A stretch of DNA of 64,000 nt from Hyphomicrobiales bacterium (GCA_002869065.1 PKTR01000001.1:19118-83117); one strand, 5' to 3'. Positions 44,064 to 52,846 are shown, counted from the first letter of the stretch. The notes: a model not told the origin generated them from the letters alone. Program-made: numbers and translations.

Positions 44064-44660
44064 ATGGCTTTCGAATTGACGGTTCTGCCCTATGCCGCCG
44101 ATGCGCTGCAGCCGTATATGTCGGCCGAGACGCTCGAATTCCACCACGGCAAGCACCACGCCACCTATGTCACCAACGCCAACAAGCTGATCGAAGGCTC
44201 GGGCCTCGAAGGCAAGTCGCTGGAAGACGTGATCATCGGCTCGCGCGGCTCCAATGTCGGCCTGTTCAACAACGCCGCCCAGACCTTTAACCACGACTTC
44301 TACTGGCGTGGCATGAAGCCGAATGGCGGCGGCAGCCTGCCGGGCGCCATTGCTTCCAAGATCGACTCTGATCTCGGCGGCCTTGCGAAGTTCAAGGAAG
44401 ACTTCCTCAACGCTGGCGTCACCCAGTTCGGTTCCGGCTGGGCCTGGCTCGTCCTGCGCGACGGCAAGCTCGCCATCGAGAAGACGGCGAATGCGGAAAA
44501 CCCGCTCGGCACCGGCGCGACCCCGCTGCTCGTCTGCGACGTGTGGGAGCACGCCTATTACATCGACTACCGCAACGCGCGTCCGAAGTTCCTCGAAGCC
44601 TGGTTCGACAATCTCGTCAACTGGGACTTCGTGCTCGAGCAGTTCGAAGCGGCGAAGTAA
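44064..44660 (+). CDS. sodB: superoxide dismutase, Fe/Mn family
   Basis: 198 residues. Metal ligands are H27 in LEFHHGKHHATY, His in TFNHDFYWRGM and Asp/His in CDVWEHAYYIDY. GSGWAWLV is the family block. FNNAAQTFNHDFYW and the absence of a Mn-type GGG signature favour an iron-type cytoplasmic enzyme. GAGGAG lies just before the ATG. It removes superoxide. The leader holds a palindrome at 43962-43977. Confidence 0.93.
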   Translation: MAFELTVLPYAADALQPYMSAETLEFHHGKHHATYVTNANKLIEGSGLEGKSLEDVIIGSRGSNVGLFNNAAQTFNHDFYWRGMKPNGGGSLPGAIASKIDSDLGGLAKFKEDFLNAGVTQFGSGWAWLVLRDGKLAIEKTANAENPLGTGATPLLVCDVWEHAYYIDYRNARPKFLEAWFDNLVNWDFVLEQFEAAK

Positions 44661-44707
44661 GGGCTTTCCGGCGTAGAACGCCGGTCGAAAACCTGAACGC
44701 GAGTTCG

Positions 44708-44735
44708 AAACGGCGGGGCATGTCCCCGCCGTTTT
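44708..44735 (+). terminator. sodB terminator
   Basis: AAACGGCGGGG (44708-44718) pairs with CCCCGCCGTTT, 5-nt loop, then TTTT. Confidence 0.88.
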
Positions 44736-44850
44736 GCTTTCGAAATCCTGAATGCGCGTGCATCGTTCGCAACGTTCCGATGAAGGGAATATTTACGCCC
44801 ACCCTCTATGCTTGTCGAAAATCGAGTATCAGGGTTCCCCGGGGCGCGTT

Positions 44851-45513
44851 ATGCATAATCAGGTGGCCGACGAATTGGCATCGAAGCGACTGCTCATCGT
44901 CGATGACAGCCGAACCTTTGTCAGCCTGCTGCGTTCGATTATCCGCGATATGGGCATTCGCGAGATCGCGGACGCGCTCGATCCGTTCGTCGGTCTCGAA
45001 TTTCTTGAAACCAATCCGGTCGATTGCATCACCTTGGACTACGTCATGCCGGGATTGGATGGCGTCGCTTTCGTCGAGAAGTTGCGCGCAAGCACAACCT
45101 CGGTGAATCGCCTGACGCCGGTGATCCTGATCACCGGTCACGCCGACCGGCGCCTGATCCAGAACGCGGTGAGTGCCGGCATCGACGAGGTGCTCGTCAA
45201 ACCGCTTCGCCCCAACGTATTCATGCAGCGCCTGCGGACCACATTGATGCGCCCGCGCGATTGCGTGGCCACCGCGTCGGGTTATGTCGGTCCCGACCGG
45301 CGGCGCAATCCCCGTCCGGATTTCCCCGGCGAAGACCGTCGACATAGCGAGGCTCACGCCGTCATTGCCCGCACAAGGCCCGGCGCGACCGGTGAAATTC
45401 GGGTGTTGAAGCCAGTCGAAAACGCACCGCCGCCCGCACCTTCCAAAGCACCGGCGCGTGCCAAGCCGGCAGCAGCGCCGGATCCCGACAACGAGATCAT
45501 CCTTCTCGAGTAG
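44851..45513 (+). CDS. CheY-like response regulator with Pro/Ala-rich tail
   Basis: 220 residues from the ATG at 44851. The receiver domain (about 12-135) has the acidic pair D18/D19, phospho-acceptor D63 in ITLDYVMPG, Thr in ILITGHAD and Lys in VLVKPLRP. A conserved GPDRRRNPRPDF segment follows at about residue 157, a basic motif seen in several alphaproteobacterial signalling proteins. The tail (about 185-220) is disordered and Pro/Ala-rich. It has no DNA-binding domain, so it acts through protein contacts. No kinase gene is adjacent. Confidence 0.85.
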   Translation: MHNQVADELASKRLLIVDDSRTFVSLLRSIIRDMGIREIADALDPFVGLEFLETNPVDCITLDYVMPGLDGVAFVEKLRASTTSVNRLTPVILITGHADRRLIQNAVSAGIDEVLVKPLRPNVFMQRLRTTLMRPRDCVATASGYVGPDRRRNPRPDFPGEDRRHSEAHAVIARTRPGATGEIRVLKPVENAPPPAPSKAPARAKPAAAPDPDNEIILLE

Positions 45514-45546
45514 CGTTCGGAGTATCTGCCGGGGACGTCTGGCGGA

Positions 45547-45876
45547 TCAGCGTACGCCGCGTTTGCAGCTGAACTGAATGATATGGCCATGCACCTTGCT
45601 GTCCCAATAGGAGAGCCAGGTGTTGCATTCCGTCTTGGTCGGGAAGCAGGCAACCCGCGAAACCTGCCGTACCCGCGGACCATCGCCGAGGATGATCCGG
45701 CCTGAAAACCGCCCCTGCCAGAGTCGGTCGGGATCGTGGGTCTTCGTTGCGATGCTGCAGTCATATTGCGAGCCGTAGACGCTCGGAAGCGGGTCGTCGG
45801 TGGTGAACGGCAGGTTCGGGTCGGCAGCAAAAAGCCCGTAGGCAATGCCGAAGCCGGCGCGCAGAACTTCCATCAT
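45547..45876 (-). CDS. small Cys-containing protein, tandem paralogue A
   Basis: 109 residues from the ATG at 45876 (GGAGGG 8 nt upstream). It shares RLWQGRFSGR, VACFPTKTECNTWLSYW and a C-terminal FSCKRG with the next gene (45995-46330), so the two are paralogues. The N-terminus is only weakly hydrophobic (MMEVLRAGFGIAYGLFAAD). It is therefore uncertain whether it is secreted, but four cysteines suggest an exported disulfide protein. No known function. Confidence 0.65.
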   Translation of the reverse strand: MMEVLRAGFGIAYGLFAADPNLPFTTDDPLPSVYGSQYDCSIATKTHDPDRLWQGRFSGRIILGDGPRVRQVSRVACFPTKTECNTWLSYWDSKVHGHIIQFSCKRGVR

Positions 45877-45994
45877 GATTGGACCCTCCGAAAGGTCGGG
45901 CATGTGCGCATCGCACGGGCCGCAGTACAAATATCTTCAATGGCGGCGGGCAGGGCCGGGTGGCCATGCCGCCTGATGCCGCCGGGCAACGTCA

Positions 45995-46330
45995 TTACCC
46001 ACCATAGCCTTTGTCGCAGCGATTGATCCACCACCGTTCGGGGTAGTCGGTCCGCATCCAGTAAAGCCAGTCGTTGCATTCACGCTCGGTTAGGAAGCAG
46101 GCCCATTCGGAACGGTTTTCCGTTCGGTCGAAAAAGCCGATCTTGCGCCCTGAAAAGCGTCCCCACCAGAGCGTTTCCGCGCCATGCTGCAGGGCCATTT
46201 TCTCGCAGTCGCCCGGCGCCGGGCGCGGCTTGACCGTCTGCGCTTCTGCCGCAAACCCGGTCGCGGCAAGGAGCGCTGAAGCGACCAAGAGGGTGGCAAT
46301 AGCTGCGGTAAAACGGGAAGGATGTCGCAT
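45995..46330 (-). CDS. small secreted Cys-containing protein, tandem paralogue B
   Basis: 111 residues with a clear signal peptide (basic MRHPSRF, hydrophobic core, GFAAEA cleavage). The mature part has APGDCEKMALQHG, TLWWGRFSGR, EWACFLTERECNDWLYW and NRCDKGYGG; the four cysteines occupy the same positions as in paralogue A. Same strand, 118 nt upstream. Probably periplasmic, of unknown role. Confidence 0.7.
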   Translation of the reverse strand: MRHPSRFTAAIATLLVASALLAATGFAAEAQTVKPRPAPGDCEKMALQHGAETLWWGRFSGRKIGFFDRTENRSEWACFLTERECNDWLYWMRTDYPERWWINRCDKGYGG

Positions 46331-46410
46331 CGCTCGACTCCGGTGTTTGCTTCAACGCAGAGCCCACCATAACAATATGGCCGAATTACCGGTTTCCTGA
46401 ATGAGTCGTC

Positions 46411-47112
46411 ATGTCGCCAGCCAGCACTCCGCAAACTTCCTGGATCGACGCCTTCGAAGGTCTCTCCGGCCTTGAAGACGGCGCGCGTCAGGAATTGCTG
46501 GCCCGCGCGGTTCGCATGCGCCTGCCGGCTGGCGCGCGGGTCTTTTCGCCAGGCGAGAGCTGCGCCAACTGGCTGCTCGTCGTATCCGGATCGGTGCGCG
46601 TGCAGATGATCGCCGATACGGGGCGCGAAGTTGTGCTCTACAGGGTCCGCAACGGCGAGGCCTGCCTGCTGACGACCGCCTGCCTGCTAGGCGAGGAGGC
46701 CTATGGCGCGGAAGGTGTCGTCTAGATCGAAACCGACGGCGTCGCTGTTCCGTATCCCGTGTTCCGCCGCTTGCTCGACATCTCGCCGCGTTTCCGCGCG
46801 CTGGTCTTTGCAGGCTTCGGACAGCGGATCACCGACATTTTGACCAAACTCGAGGACGTCGCGTTCCATCGCCTTGATGCGAGGCTTGCCCGGTTGCTGT
46901 TACGCCGCGCGCAAGGAGGCATCGTGGATGCGACCCATCAGGACATCGCCGCCGATCTTGGCTCGGCCCGTGAGGTCGTCAGCCGGCAACTCAAGACCTT
47001 CGAAAAGCAGGGCATGGTCTCGCTGGAACGCGGCCGCATCACTCTTGCCGACCGGGACGCGCTGAACCGCCTCGCCGAGCTTTCCGGCGGCAGCGGCGAG
47101 GGGACTGCCTGA
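46411..47112 (+). pseudogene. Crp/Fnr-family regulator interrupted by one in-frame TAG
   Basis: Read through, the frame is 233 codons plus stop. Codons 1-104 form the cyclic-nucleotide-like sensor domain (RLPAGARVFSPGESCANWLLVVSGSV). A TAG stands at 46723-46725. The same frame continues with no shift through the rest of the sensor, the long helix and an HTH (DATHQDIAADLGSAREVVSRQL with LKTFEKQGMVSLERG). The context AEGVV-stop-IETD suggests a GAG or CAG changed to TAG. The downstream half lacks a plausible start. Either a recent pseudogene, a read-through gene or a base error. The next gene (DUF2892) is a typical target of such regulators. Confidence 0.8.
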
Positions 47113-47150
47113 CGTTTATGTCGATGAAGTCAAAATCCGGTCGCTGAAAT

Positions 47151-47163
47151 GTGACTTTGTCAC
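47151..47163. promoter_or_regulatory. candidate Crp/Fnr-type operator upstream of the DUF2892 gene
   Basis: GTGAC-TTT-GTCAC (with TG before it, giving TGTGAC..GTCACG) is a perfect inverted repeat. TGTGA..TCAC half-sites are typical of Crp/Fnr proteins, but the spacing is one base shorter than Crp. Confidence 0.45.
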
Positions 47164-47249
47164 GGACGACGCATCCCCTAGTGGATTAGGAATGACCCGA
47201 AGGCGCCTCGAGGAGGAGGGGCCGGTGTCGTTTTTCAAGGAGACTGACC

Positions 47250-47456
47250 ATGGGTTCGCTCGTTAACGTCGGTGGCGTCGATCGCATTCTTCGTATCGTT
47301 GTCGGTATCGCTCTTATCGCTTTCGCGCTGTTCGGCCCGGCCGAAATCGCCTGGAAGTGGGTTGGCTGGATCGGCGTTGTGCCGCTGGTGACCGGTGCGC
47401 TGGCCTGGTGCCCGGCTTACACGCTGTTCGGCATCAAGACCTGCCCGATGAAGTAA
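47250..47456 (+). CDS. DUF2892 (YgaP-like) small membrane protein
   Basis: 68 residues with two hydrophobic segments: GGVDRILRIVVGIALIAFAL and the WIGVVPLVTGALAWCPAYTL segment with a cysteine, ending FGIKTCPMK. This is the DUF2892 membrane module that is fused to rhodanese in YgaP. Here it stands alone, downstream of the broken Crp/Fnr regulator, an arrangement common in proteobacteria. AAGGAG precedes the ATG. It is probably regulated by a Crp/Fnr-type protein through the palindrome at 47151-47163. Confidence 0.85.
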   Translation: MGSLVNVGGVDRILRIVVGIALIAFALFGPAEIAWKWVGWIGVVPLVTGALAWCPAYTLFGIKTCPMK

Positions 47457-47521
47457 GCCGTATTTCCCGTTGCGGGTCTAAGCCGGTCTGATGCCGGCGG
47501 GCCCGATGGGTAGACAGAAAG

Positions 47522-47561
47522 CGGGCAGGGATCGGCATCGAGCCGGTCTCTGCCCGTTTTC
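47522..47561. terminator. terminator between DUF2892 and the Kef-type antiporter genes
   Basis: A 15-bp stem (47522-47536 with 47542-47556, two G-T pairs) has loop ATCGA and is followed by TTTTCTTT. It is placed tail to tail between the two genes. Confidence 0.85.
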
Positions 47562-47563
47562 TT

Positions 47564-49036
47564 TCAGGCGGCGCTGCCACCTTCATCGGATGGCGCCTTG
47601 CCAGCACCGGCGAAGGCCTCATCCGCTTTCTTCAGACGCATCGCGGCCCGTGTCGCGGCATCCGCTGCTGCCGTTTCCTCGTCGGTCGCAGTCTCGGCCG
47701 GCATTGCGGCCTTTGCCGCAGCGGCTCGCCGCTCGCGCCTGCGTTCCATCATCCCGCGGATGGCCTTGCGCCGCCGCCAGGCTTCGATCCTGGCCCGCCG
47801 ATAGCCGCGTCCGAGCGGCTCGACCTCGGCATAATAGGTCTCGGCAAGGGCGGCGCGGAAGTCGGTAAGGCCTTCCTCGGCGATATCGTGGAACTGACGG
47901 ATCACCGACATCCACAATGGGCTGACAAGCAGCGACAGCGCGATCACGGCGACCGCGAGCCGGTAGCCGTCGCCGCCGATGGCGCCGTTGGCAATGCCGA
48001 CTGCGGCAAGCACGAAGGAAAACTCGCCGATCTGCGCCATGATGAGGCCGCTCGGGAAAGCGCGTTCCCACGGTTCGCCAACCGCGCGCAGCAGCGCCAC
48101 ATTGACGATGGATTTCGCCGTCAGCACCACGAAAACGAACAGCAGCACCGTGCCGATATTTGCGAGGATGTAGTTGAGGTCAATCAGCAGCCCGATCGAC
48201 AGGAAGAAGATCACCACTAGCACACTCTGGATCGGATGGGTGACGGAGATGGCTTCCTGGCGCAGTGTCGAATTCGCGATGACGAGACCGGCGACAAAGG
48301 CACCGAAAGCGGCCGACAGCCCTGCAAGGGCGGACAGCGCGCCAGCCGCAAAGCAGTAGGCGATGGCCGCGACCGCGACGAGATCCTCGCGGCCCGACAG
48401 AGCCTCCGTAAACGGCAGGTTCAGCTTGTTCGAGCGCGCCAGGAAACGGAACAGAAGGGTCAGGAACAGCCCGGCGCCGACCATCTTCAGGACCAGCAGG
48501 ACAGGGTGGTTGATCTCGCCCGACAGCGAATCGACCAGAATGATCATCGGAACGATGGCGATGTCCTGAGCAATCAGAACGCCGACCGTCATCCGGCCCG
48601 TCGCGGTTCGCAACTCGCCGATGGCATCGAGCATGGTCATGGCAACGGCGGTCGACGACACAGCCATGATGAAACCGATCAACAGCGATTGTTGCGGTGG
48701 CCAGCCGAGAAACGTGCCGATAGCAAAGCTGACCAGAAGTGCGAAGCTGGTCTGTCCAGCCATGGTGATCACGGCGGGTTTGAGCACCCGCGCAAAGGCC
48801 TTCAGACTGATCTCCATGCCGATCAGGAAGAGCAGCAACACCACGCCGAGCTCGGCCAGAAGCGAAATCGACTCGGTTGCGGTAACGAGCCCGACGCCGG
48901 TCGGGCCGAGCACCACGCCGCCGAGGATATAGCCGACTACGGGAGGCTGTTTCAGGCGAAGAAACAGGATACCGACGAGCGCCGAAACCGACAGGACAAC
49001 AGCAATACCGACAAGATCACCTGTGTGGCCTTCCAA
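47564..49036 (-). CDS. CPA2 cation:proton antiporter (KefB-like), TTG start
   Basis: 490 residues. It has about 12 hydrophobic segments with FLRLKQPPVVGYILGGVVLGP, LLFLIGMEISL, IAQDIAIVPMI and FGAFVAGLVIANS, the CPA2 (Kef/NapA-like) motifs. The C-terminal roughly 120 residues are hydrophilic, Arg/Ala/Glu-rich and probably disordered, and there is no KTN/RCK regulatory domain. I read the start as TTG at 49036 because GAGGAG lies 7 nt before it and no ATG suits. It exchanges K+ or Na+ for H+ at the inner membrane. Confidence 0.85.
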   Translation of the reverse strand: MEGHTGDLVGIAVVLSVSALVGILFLRLKQPPVVGYILGGVVLGPTGVGLVTATESISLLAELGVVLLLFLIGMEISLKAFARVLKPAVITMAGQTSFALLVSFAIGTFLGWPPQQSLLIGFIMAVSSTAVAMTMLDAIGELRTATGRMTVGVLIAQDIAIVPMIILVDSLSGEINHPVLLVLKMVGAGLFLTLLFRFLARSNKLNLPFTEALSGREDLVAVAAIAYCFAAGALSALAGLSAAFGAFVAGLVIANSTLRQEAISVTHPIQSVLVVIFFLSIGLLIDLNYILANIGTVLLFVFVVLTAKSIVNVALLRAVGEPWERAFPSGLIMAQIGEFSFVLAAVGIANGAIGGDGYRLAVAVIALSLLVSPLWMSVIRQFHDIAEEGLTDFRAALAETYYAEVEPLGRGYRRARIEAWRRRKAIRGMMERRRERRAAAAKAAMPAETATDEETAAADAATRAAMRLKKADEAFAGAGKAPSDEGGSAA

Positions 49037-49169
49037 CGCGCTCTCCTCAGAAGTCGGGAATCGATCTCCACTTTAACGTCTTGAAACGAAAAGAGCGATT
49101 GGCGGAACGGCGCATCCGGGCGAGAGGCGCCCAGCCGGCGAAAATGGGCCGCCGGCCGGGCAGCTTGGG

Positions 49170-49943
49170 TCAGCTCGCCGGCCTGTTCGCCGGGCGGCAA
49201 CGCTGCAGGTCTTCGAGCACCTGCGCCATCATCGCGAAATAGAGGTCAATGCCCGCCGTCTGGCCGAACGCCTCTATCTTCGCTGCCGCGGCTGGGCAGT
49301 TGGGAGCTTCGAGATTGAACCGCCAGGCGAGATAGAGAATGTCGGATTCCGGCACATGCACCGGTGCGCCGTGTGGGGCATCGAGCGCGTCGCGCATCGA
49401 CTTCTCAAGTGCCGCGAGCCGCTTCTTCAGCACGATCTCATTGTCGAGGATGCGGTCGCCGCCATCGGGATAGACCCGCACCAGATTGGACGCGATGCGG
49501 CTGACAGCGAGCTTGGCGAGCCGCGGGTCGAGCCAGAACCGCATATCGTGCCGCCCGCTCGGACGGTCGGCATTGCCGGCCTCGGACATGCTGATCAGCG
49601 GCGTGGTCGCCGACAGCGTCAGGCTCTTGAAGCCGATCGAGGCATCGAGCGTGCGGATGCCAGCAAGCGCCTGCTCGTATTCCGGCCCGGCCCAGATCAC
49701 CATTTCGGCGGCTTCGATCGCGGCAAGCGCGTCGGCATCGGGGACGGGATCCGACAGGGCATCCTTGTTGGAGAACAGGAGGGCAGGGGTACCGACGCCC
49801 TCGAGCAGGGTCGCGACGAGGGAGTGCAACGCCGGAGTGCTGACGACGACCTTGTCGCCGGCGGCTGCCGGGCTTTGCGTGGAAAAGAGCGTGACAAGCG
49901 CGGCGAACAGCGCCCCGCAAACGGAAAAGACGGATTTCGACAT
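49170..49943 (-). CDS. ZnuA-like metal ABC substrate-binding protein, shortened and orphan
   Basis: 257 residues from the ATG at 49943 (GAGGA upstream). It has a signal peptide (MSKSVFSVCGALFAALV..., SPAAAGDK). The SBP-like pieces are VVVSTPALHSLVATLLEGVG, IWAGPEYE and RHDMRFWLDPRLAKLAVSRI, which is the DPHxWLDP region. No His-rich loop is seen and the protein is shorter than normal ZnuA (about 300). No ABC permease or ATPase is adjacent. It could be a metal chaperone or a sensor. Its neighbour upstream is a DUF2946-like gene. Confidence 0.75.
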   Translation of the reverse strand: MSKSVFSVCGALFAALVTLFSTQSPAAAGDKVVVSTPALHSLVATLLEGVGTPALLFSNKDALSDPVPDADALAAIEAAEMVIWAGPEYEQALAGIRTLDASIGFKSLTLSATTPLISMSEAGNADRPSGRHDMRFWLDPRLAKLAVSRIASNLVRVYPDGGDRILDNEIVLKKRLAALEKSMRDALDAPHGAPVHVPESDILYLAWRFNLEAPNCPAAAAKIEAFGQTAGIDLYFAMMAQVLEDLQRCRPANRPAS

Positions 49944-50017
49944 GGAATGGTCCTCATGTGACACAGGCCGCGCGCACTGCTGGCGGGACGGGTTTCATTC
50001 TTGGTTCTTGGGCTGTG

Positions 50018-50428
50018 TCAGGCCGAGGGTGGTCCGCGCGTCGTGCCGGCGCGGCGATGCTGTTCGGCGAGTTCGAAATCCGCCGAGGGCGGTACGAGAA
50101 CCGTCAGGCAGGTCGGAGCGGGGTCCGCGAGGGCCGGCGCATTGCCGGCATCGAGAGCGCCCGAGACGGCGGCGCTGGCGCACAACACGCAAGGCGCATT
50201 GTCATCGTCGGGCGCATGTCGATCGTTGTCCCCGTCAAGCGAAACGATGCCGTCGGCGGTACAGATCTGCAGGAAACCGATAGGGGTGCCGGTCGGTCCG
50301 CCGATACCGGCGGCGACGGCCATGGCGGATGCGTGCTCGGCGGCGAAAACCACCTGCAGCAGCATGGCCCAGAACGCAAGCCATGCGGTCAGTCCGCTCC
50401 GTCGGCCGTTTCGGCCGTTCCGTCGCAT
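50018..50428 (-). CDS. DUF2946-like protein
   Basis: 136 residues from the ATG at 50428. It is preceded by GGGGCC (weak site), so the start is uncertain; an in-frame ATG at 50500 is possible. One hydrophobic segment (LTAWLAFWAMLLQVVFAAEHASA) is followed by an Asp/His-rich part (DGDNDRHAPDDDNAPCVLC) with the CxxC of DUF2946, a family often next to copper or zinc/TonB systems. It probably anchors to the membrane and binds metal. It is divergent in neither direction from the ZnuA-like gene and may be transcribed with it (gap 74 nt). Confidence 0.65.
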   Translation of the reverse strand: MRRNGRNGRRSGLTAWLAFWAMLLQVVFAAEHASAMAVAAGIGGPTGTPIGFLQICTADGIVSLDGDNDRHAPDDDNAPCVLCASAAVSGALDAGNAPALADPAPTCLTVLVPPSADFELAEQHRRAGTTRGPPSA

Positions 50429-50560
50429 CAAAGGCCCCACCCCCGTGGCATCCGGTACGATGCAATTGGGGAAGGATACGGGCAAACGGCGTCGGGTCAA
50501 TGGGAGCAGATTGACGCGGTGCCGCTTCGGAGTGGTTGGAAAGCTGCCCCCTGAGCCGCT

Positions 50561-52636
50561 CTAGCCGAGCTTGCCGGTGACTTTCAGTGCGAAAGCCCAG
50601 TTGAACGCGACTTCTTCGAGGCGGGCGAAACGGCCGCTCGCCCCGGCATGGCCGGCATCCATATTGGTCTTCAGCAAAAGCAGATTTTCGTCGGTCCGGG
50701 TCGCGCGCAGCTTCGCCACCCATTTCGCCGGTTCCCAGTAGGTGACGCGCGGATCGGTCAGCCCGCCCTCGGCGAGGATCGGCGGATAGGCCTTCGCCTC
50801 GACATTGTCATAGGGGCTGTAGCTGCGGATGAAGTCGAACGCCGTCTTGTCGGCGATCGGATTGCCCCATTCCGGCCATTCCGGCGGCGTCAGCGGCAGC
50901 GTGTCGTCGAGCATGGTGTTGAGCACGTCGACGAAGGGCACCTCGGCGATGATGCCGGCGAACAGCTCCGGCGCCATGTTGGCGACCGCGCCCATCAGCA
51001 TGCCGCCCGCCGATCCGCCCTGCGCGACGATGTGGCCCTCGGCGGTGATGCCTTCGGCGATCAGATGCCGTCCGGCGGCGATGAAGTCGGAGAAGGTGTT
51101 GGTCTTGTGCTCGCGCCGGCCCTGCTTGTACCAGCGATAGCCCTTGTCCTTGCCGCCGCGGATGTGGGCGATGGCGTAGACGAAGCCGCGGTCGACCAGC
51201 GACAGTGCATTGGTCGAGAACGAGGCGGGGATCGAAATACCGTAGGAGCCGTAGCCATAGAGCAGGCACGGGGCGGAGCCGTCGAGCGGCGTGTCCTTGG
51301 CATAGAAAAGCGACACCGGCACCGTCTCGCCGTCCGCGGTCGGCGCCAGCAGCCGGCGGGTGACGTAGCGCTCGGGATCGTGGCCGCTCGGAACTTCCTG
51401 TTCCTTGCGCAACACGCGCTCGCGGCTCTCCATGTCGTAGTCGAAGACCCGCGCCGGCGTGGTCATCGACGAATAGGTGAAGCGCAGCGTCGTCGTGTCG
51501 AACTCGTAGCCGTCGGATACGCCGAGCGAATAGGCTTCTTCATCGAAGGCGATGGCGTGCTCGTCGCCGTCGGCAAGGCGGCGGATGACGATGCGCGGCA
51601 AACCGTCCTTGCGCTCCAGCCGGACGACATGGCCGGCATAGGTGGTGAGCGAAAGGATCAGCCGTCCCGCTTCATGGGGGACCAGATCGCTCCAATGTTC
51701 GCGGCCCGGCGTTGCAACGGGCGCGGTGACGATCTTGAAGTCCTCCGCGTCGTCGGCATTGGTCAGGATGTAGAGCCGGTCGCCATGATGCTCGACACCG
51801 TATTCGTGCGCGGTCTCGCGGGCCGCGACCAGAACTGCTCTGCTTTCCGGCGCATCCGCGTCGATGAGGCGGACCTCGGAGGTCTCGTGGTCATGGCAGT
51901 CGATGAGGATGTACTTGCCCGACTGCGTCTTGCCGACGCCGACGAAGAAACCGGAATCCGCTTCCTCGTAGACGAGCGCATCGTCTTTCGGGGACGTGCC
52001 GACAATATGGCGCATGACTTTGGTCGGCCGGTGATTGGCGTCGAGCACGACATAGAACAGCGTTTTTCCGTCATTCGCCCACACCGCGCCGCCCGATGTA
52101 TCGGCGATCAAATCGTCGAGGTCGGCGCCGGTCGCCGCGTCGCGGACCCGCAGCGTGTAATACTCCGAGCCCTTGTCGTCGGCGGCCCAGGCGACCAGTC
52201 TGTGGTCCGGGCTGTGATCGACGCCGCCGAGGCGGAAATAGGCCTTGCCCTCGGCAAGCACATTGCCGTCGACCAGCACGGTGTCGTCGCCGCCGTCGCG
52301 CGGCGTGCGCACGAACATCGGGTGTTCCGCGCCTTCCGTATATTTCACCGCATAGGCGTAGTCGCCGTCAGCGGCGGGCACGCTCGAATCGTCCTGCTTG
52401 ATGCGACCTTTCAACTCGGCGAACAGCGCCTCGCGCAAGGCGTCCGTGTCGGCCATTGCCTCGGTCATGTAGGCGTTCTCGGCCTCCAGATAGGCGCGGA
52501 TATCGTCCGCCAGCACGCTCGGGTCGTGCATCACCTCCTGCCAGTTATCGGCGCGCAGCCAGGCATAGTCGTCGGTCAGCTCGACACCATGCTGGTTTGA
52601 CGTAACGGGGCGTTTTTCGGCAATCGGCGGCTGCAC
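50561..52636 (-). CDS. ptrB: oligopeptidase B (prolyl oligopeptidase family S9A), GTG start
   Basis: 691 residues. An N-terminal beta-propeller (about 80-400) precedes an alpha/beta hydrolase domain with catalytic Ser in AQGGSAGGMLMG, Asp in GGLTDPRVTYW and His in MDAGHAGASGR. GYGSYGISIPASFS is the family block. The start is GTG at 52636 with AAGGA 7 nt upstream. Its length is close to E. coli oligopeptidase B (686). It cleaves small peptides after basic residues, in the cytoplasm or periplasm (no signal seen). Its 5' end faces the mrp operon. Confidence 0.92.
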   Translation of the reverse strand: MQPPIAEKRPVTSNQHGVELTDDYAWLRADNWQEVMHDPSVLADDIRAYLEAENAYMTEAMADTDALREALFAELKGRIKQDDSSVPAADGDYAYAVKYTEGAEHPMFVRTPRDGGDDTVLVDGNVLAEGKAYFRLGGVDHSPDHRLVAWAADDKGSEYYTLRVRDAATGADLDDLIADTSGGAVWANDGKTLFYVVLDANHRPTKVMRHIVGTSPKDDALVYEEADSGFFVGVGKTQSGKYILIDCHDHETSEVRLIDADAPESRAVLVAARETAHEYGVEHHGDRLYILTNADDAEDFKIVTAPVATPGREHWSDLVPHEAGRLILSLTTYAGHVVRLERKDGLPRIVIRRLADGDEHAIAFDEEAYSLGVSDGYEFDTTTLRFTYSSMTTPARVFDYDMESRERVLRKEQEVPSGHDPERYVTRRLLAPTADGETVPVSLFYAKDTPLDGSAPCLLYGYGSYGISIPASFSTNALSLVDRGFVYAIAHIRGGKDKGYRWYKQGRREHKTNTFSDFIAAGRHLIAEGITAEGHIVAQGGSAGGMLMGAVANMAPELFAGIIAEVPFVDVLNTMLDDTLPLTPPEWPEWGNPIADKTAFDFIRSYSPYDNVEAKAYPPILAEGGLTDPRVTYWEPAKWVAKLRATRTDENLLLLKTNMDAGHAGASGRFARLEEVAFNWAFALKVTGKLG

Positions 52637-52826
52637 GGCGAAGTCCTTGTGTCGGGTCCGGGAAAAAATGCCAACGCTGAAAACCGTGGTTGACGGTCAT
52701 TGTGCGCCGGCTCGGCTGAACTATGTTTCCATCACCTAAGCATTCGTGTGCCAAGGTCAACGGGCGGACTATGGGGTTCTCCGAATTGACGGGATGTTAA
52801 TCACATTATGCTGCCTTGTCCTCGAC

Positions 52827-52846
52827 TTGGCAGAACGGTATGCCAA
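52827..52846. promoter_or_regulatory. candidate operator upstream of mrpA
   Basis: TTGGCA-N8-TGCCAA is a perfect inverted repeat about 70 nt before the mrpA ATG. A TTGACG (52786-52791) and TATGCT (52807-52812) pair upstream of it is a weak promoter candidate (15-nt spacer). Confidence 0.35.

Noticed and set aside
46723..46725. Pyrrolysine decoding of the TAG in the Crp/Fnr gene
   Set aside because: No pyrrolysyl-tRNA, PylS or methylamine methyltransferase is seen, and a single substitution explains the stop.
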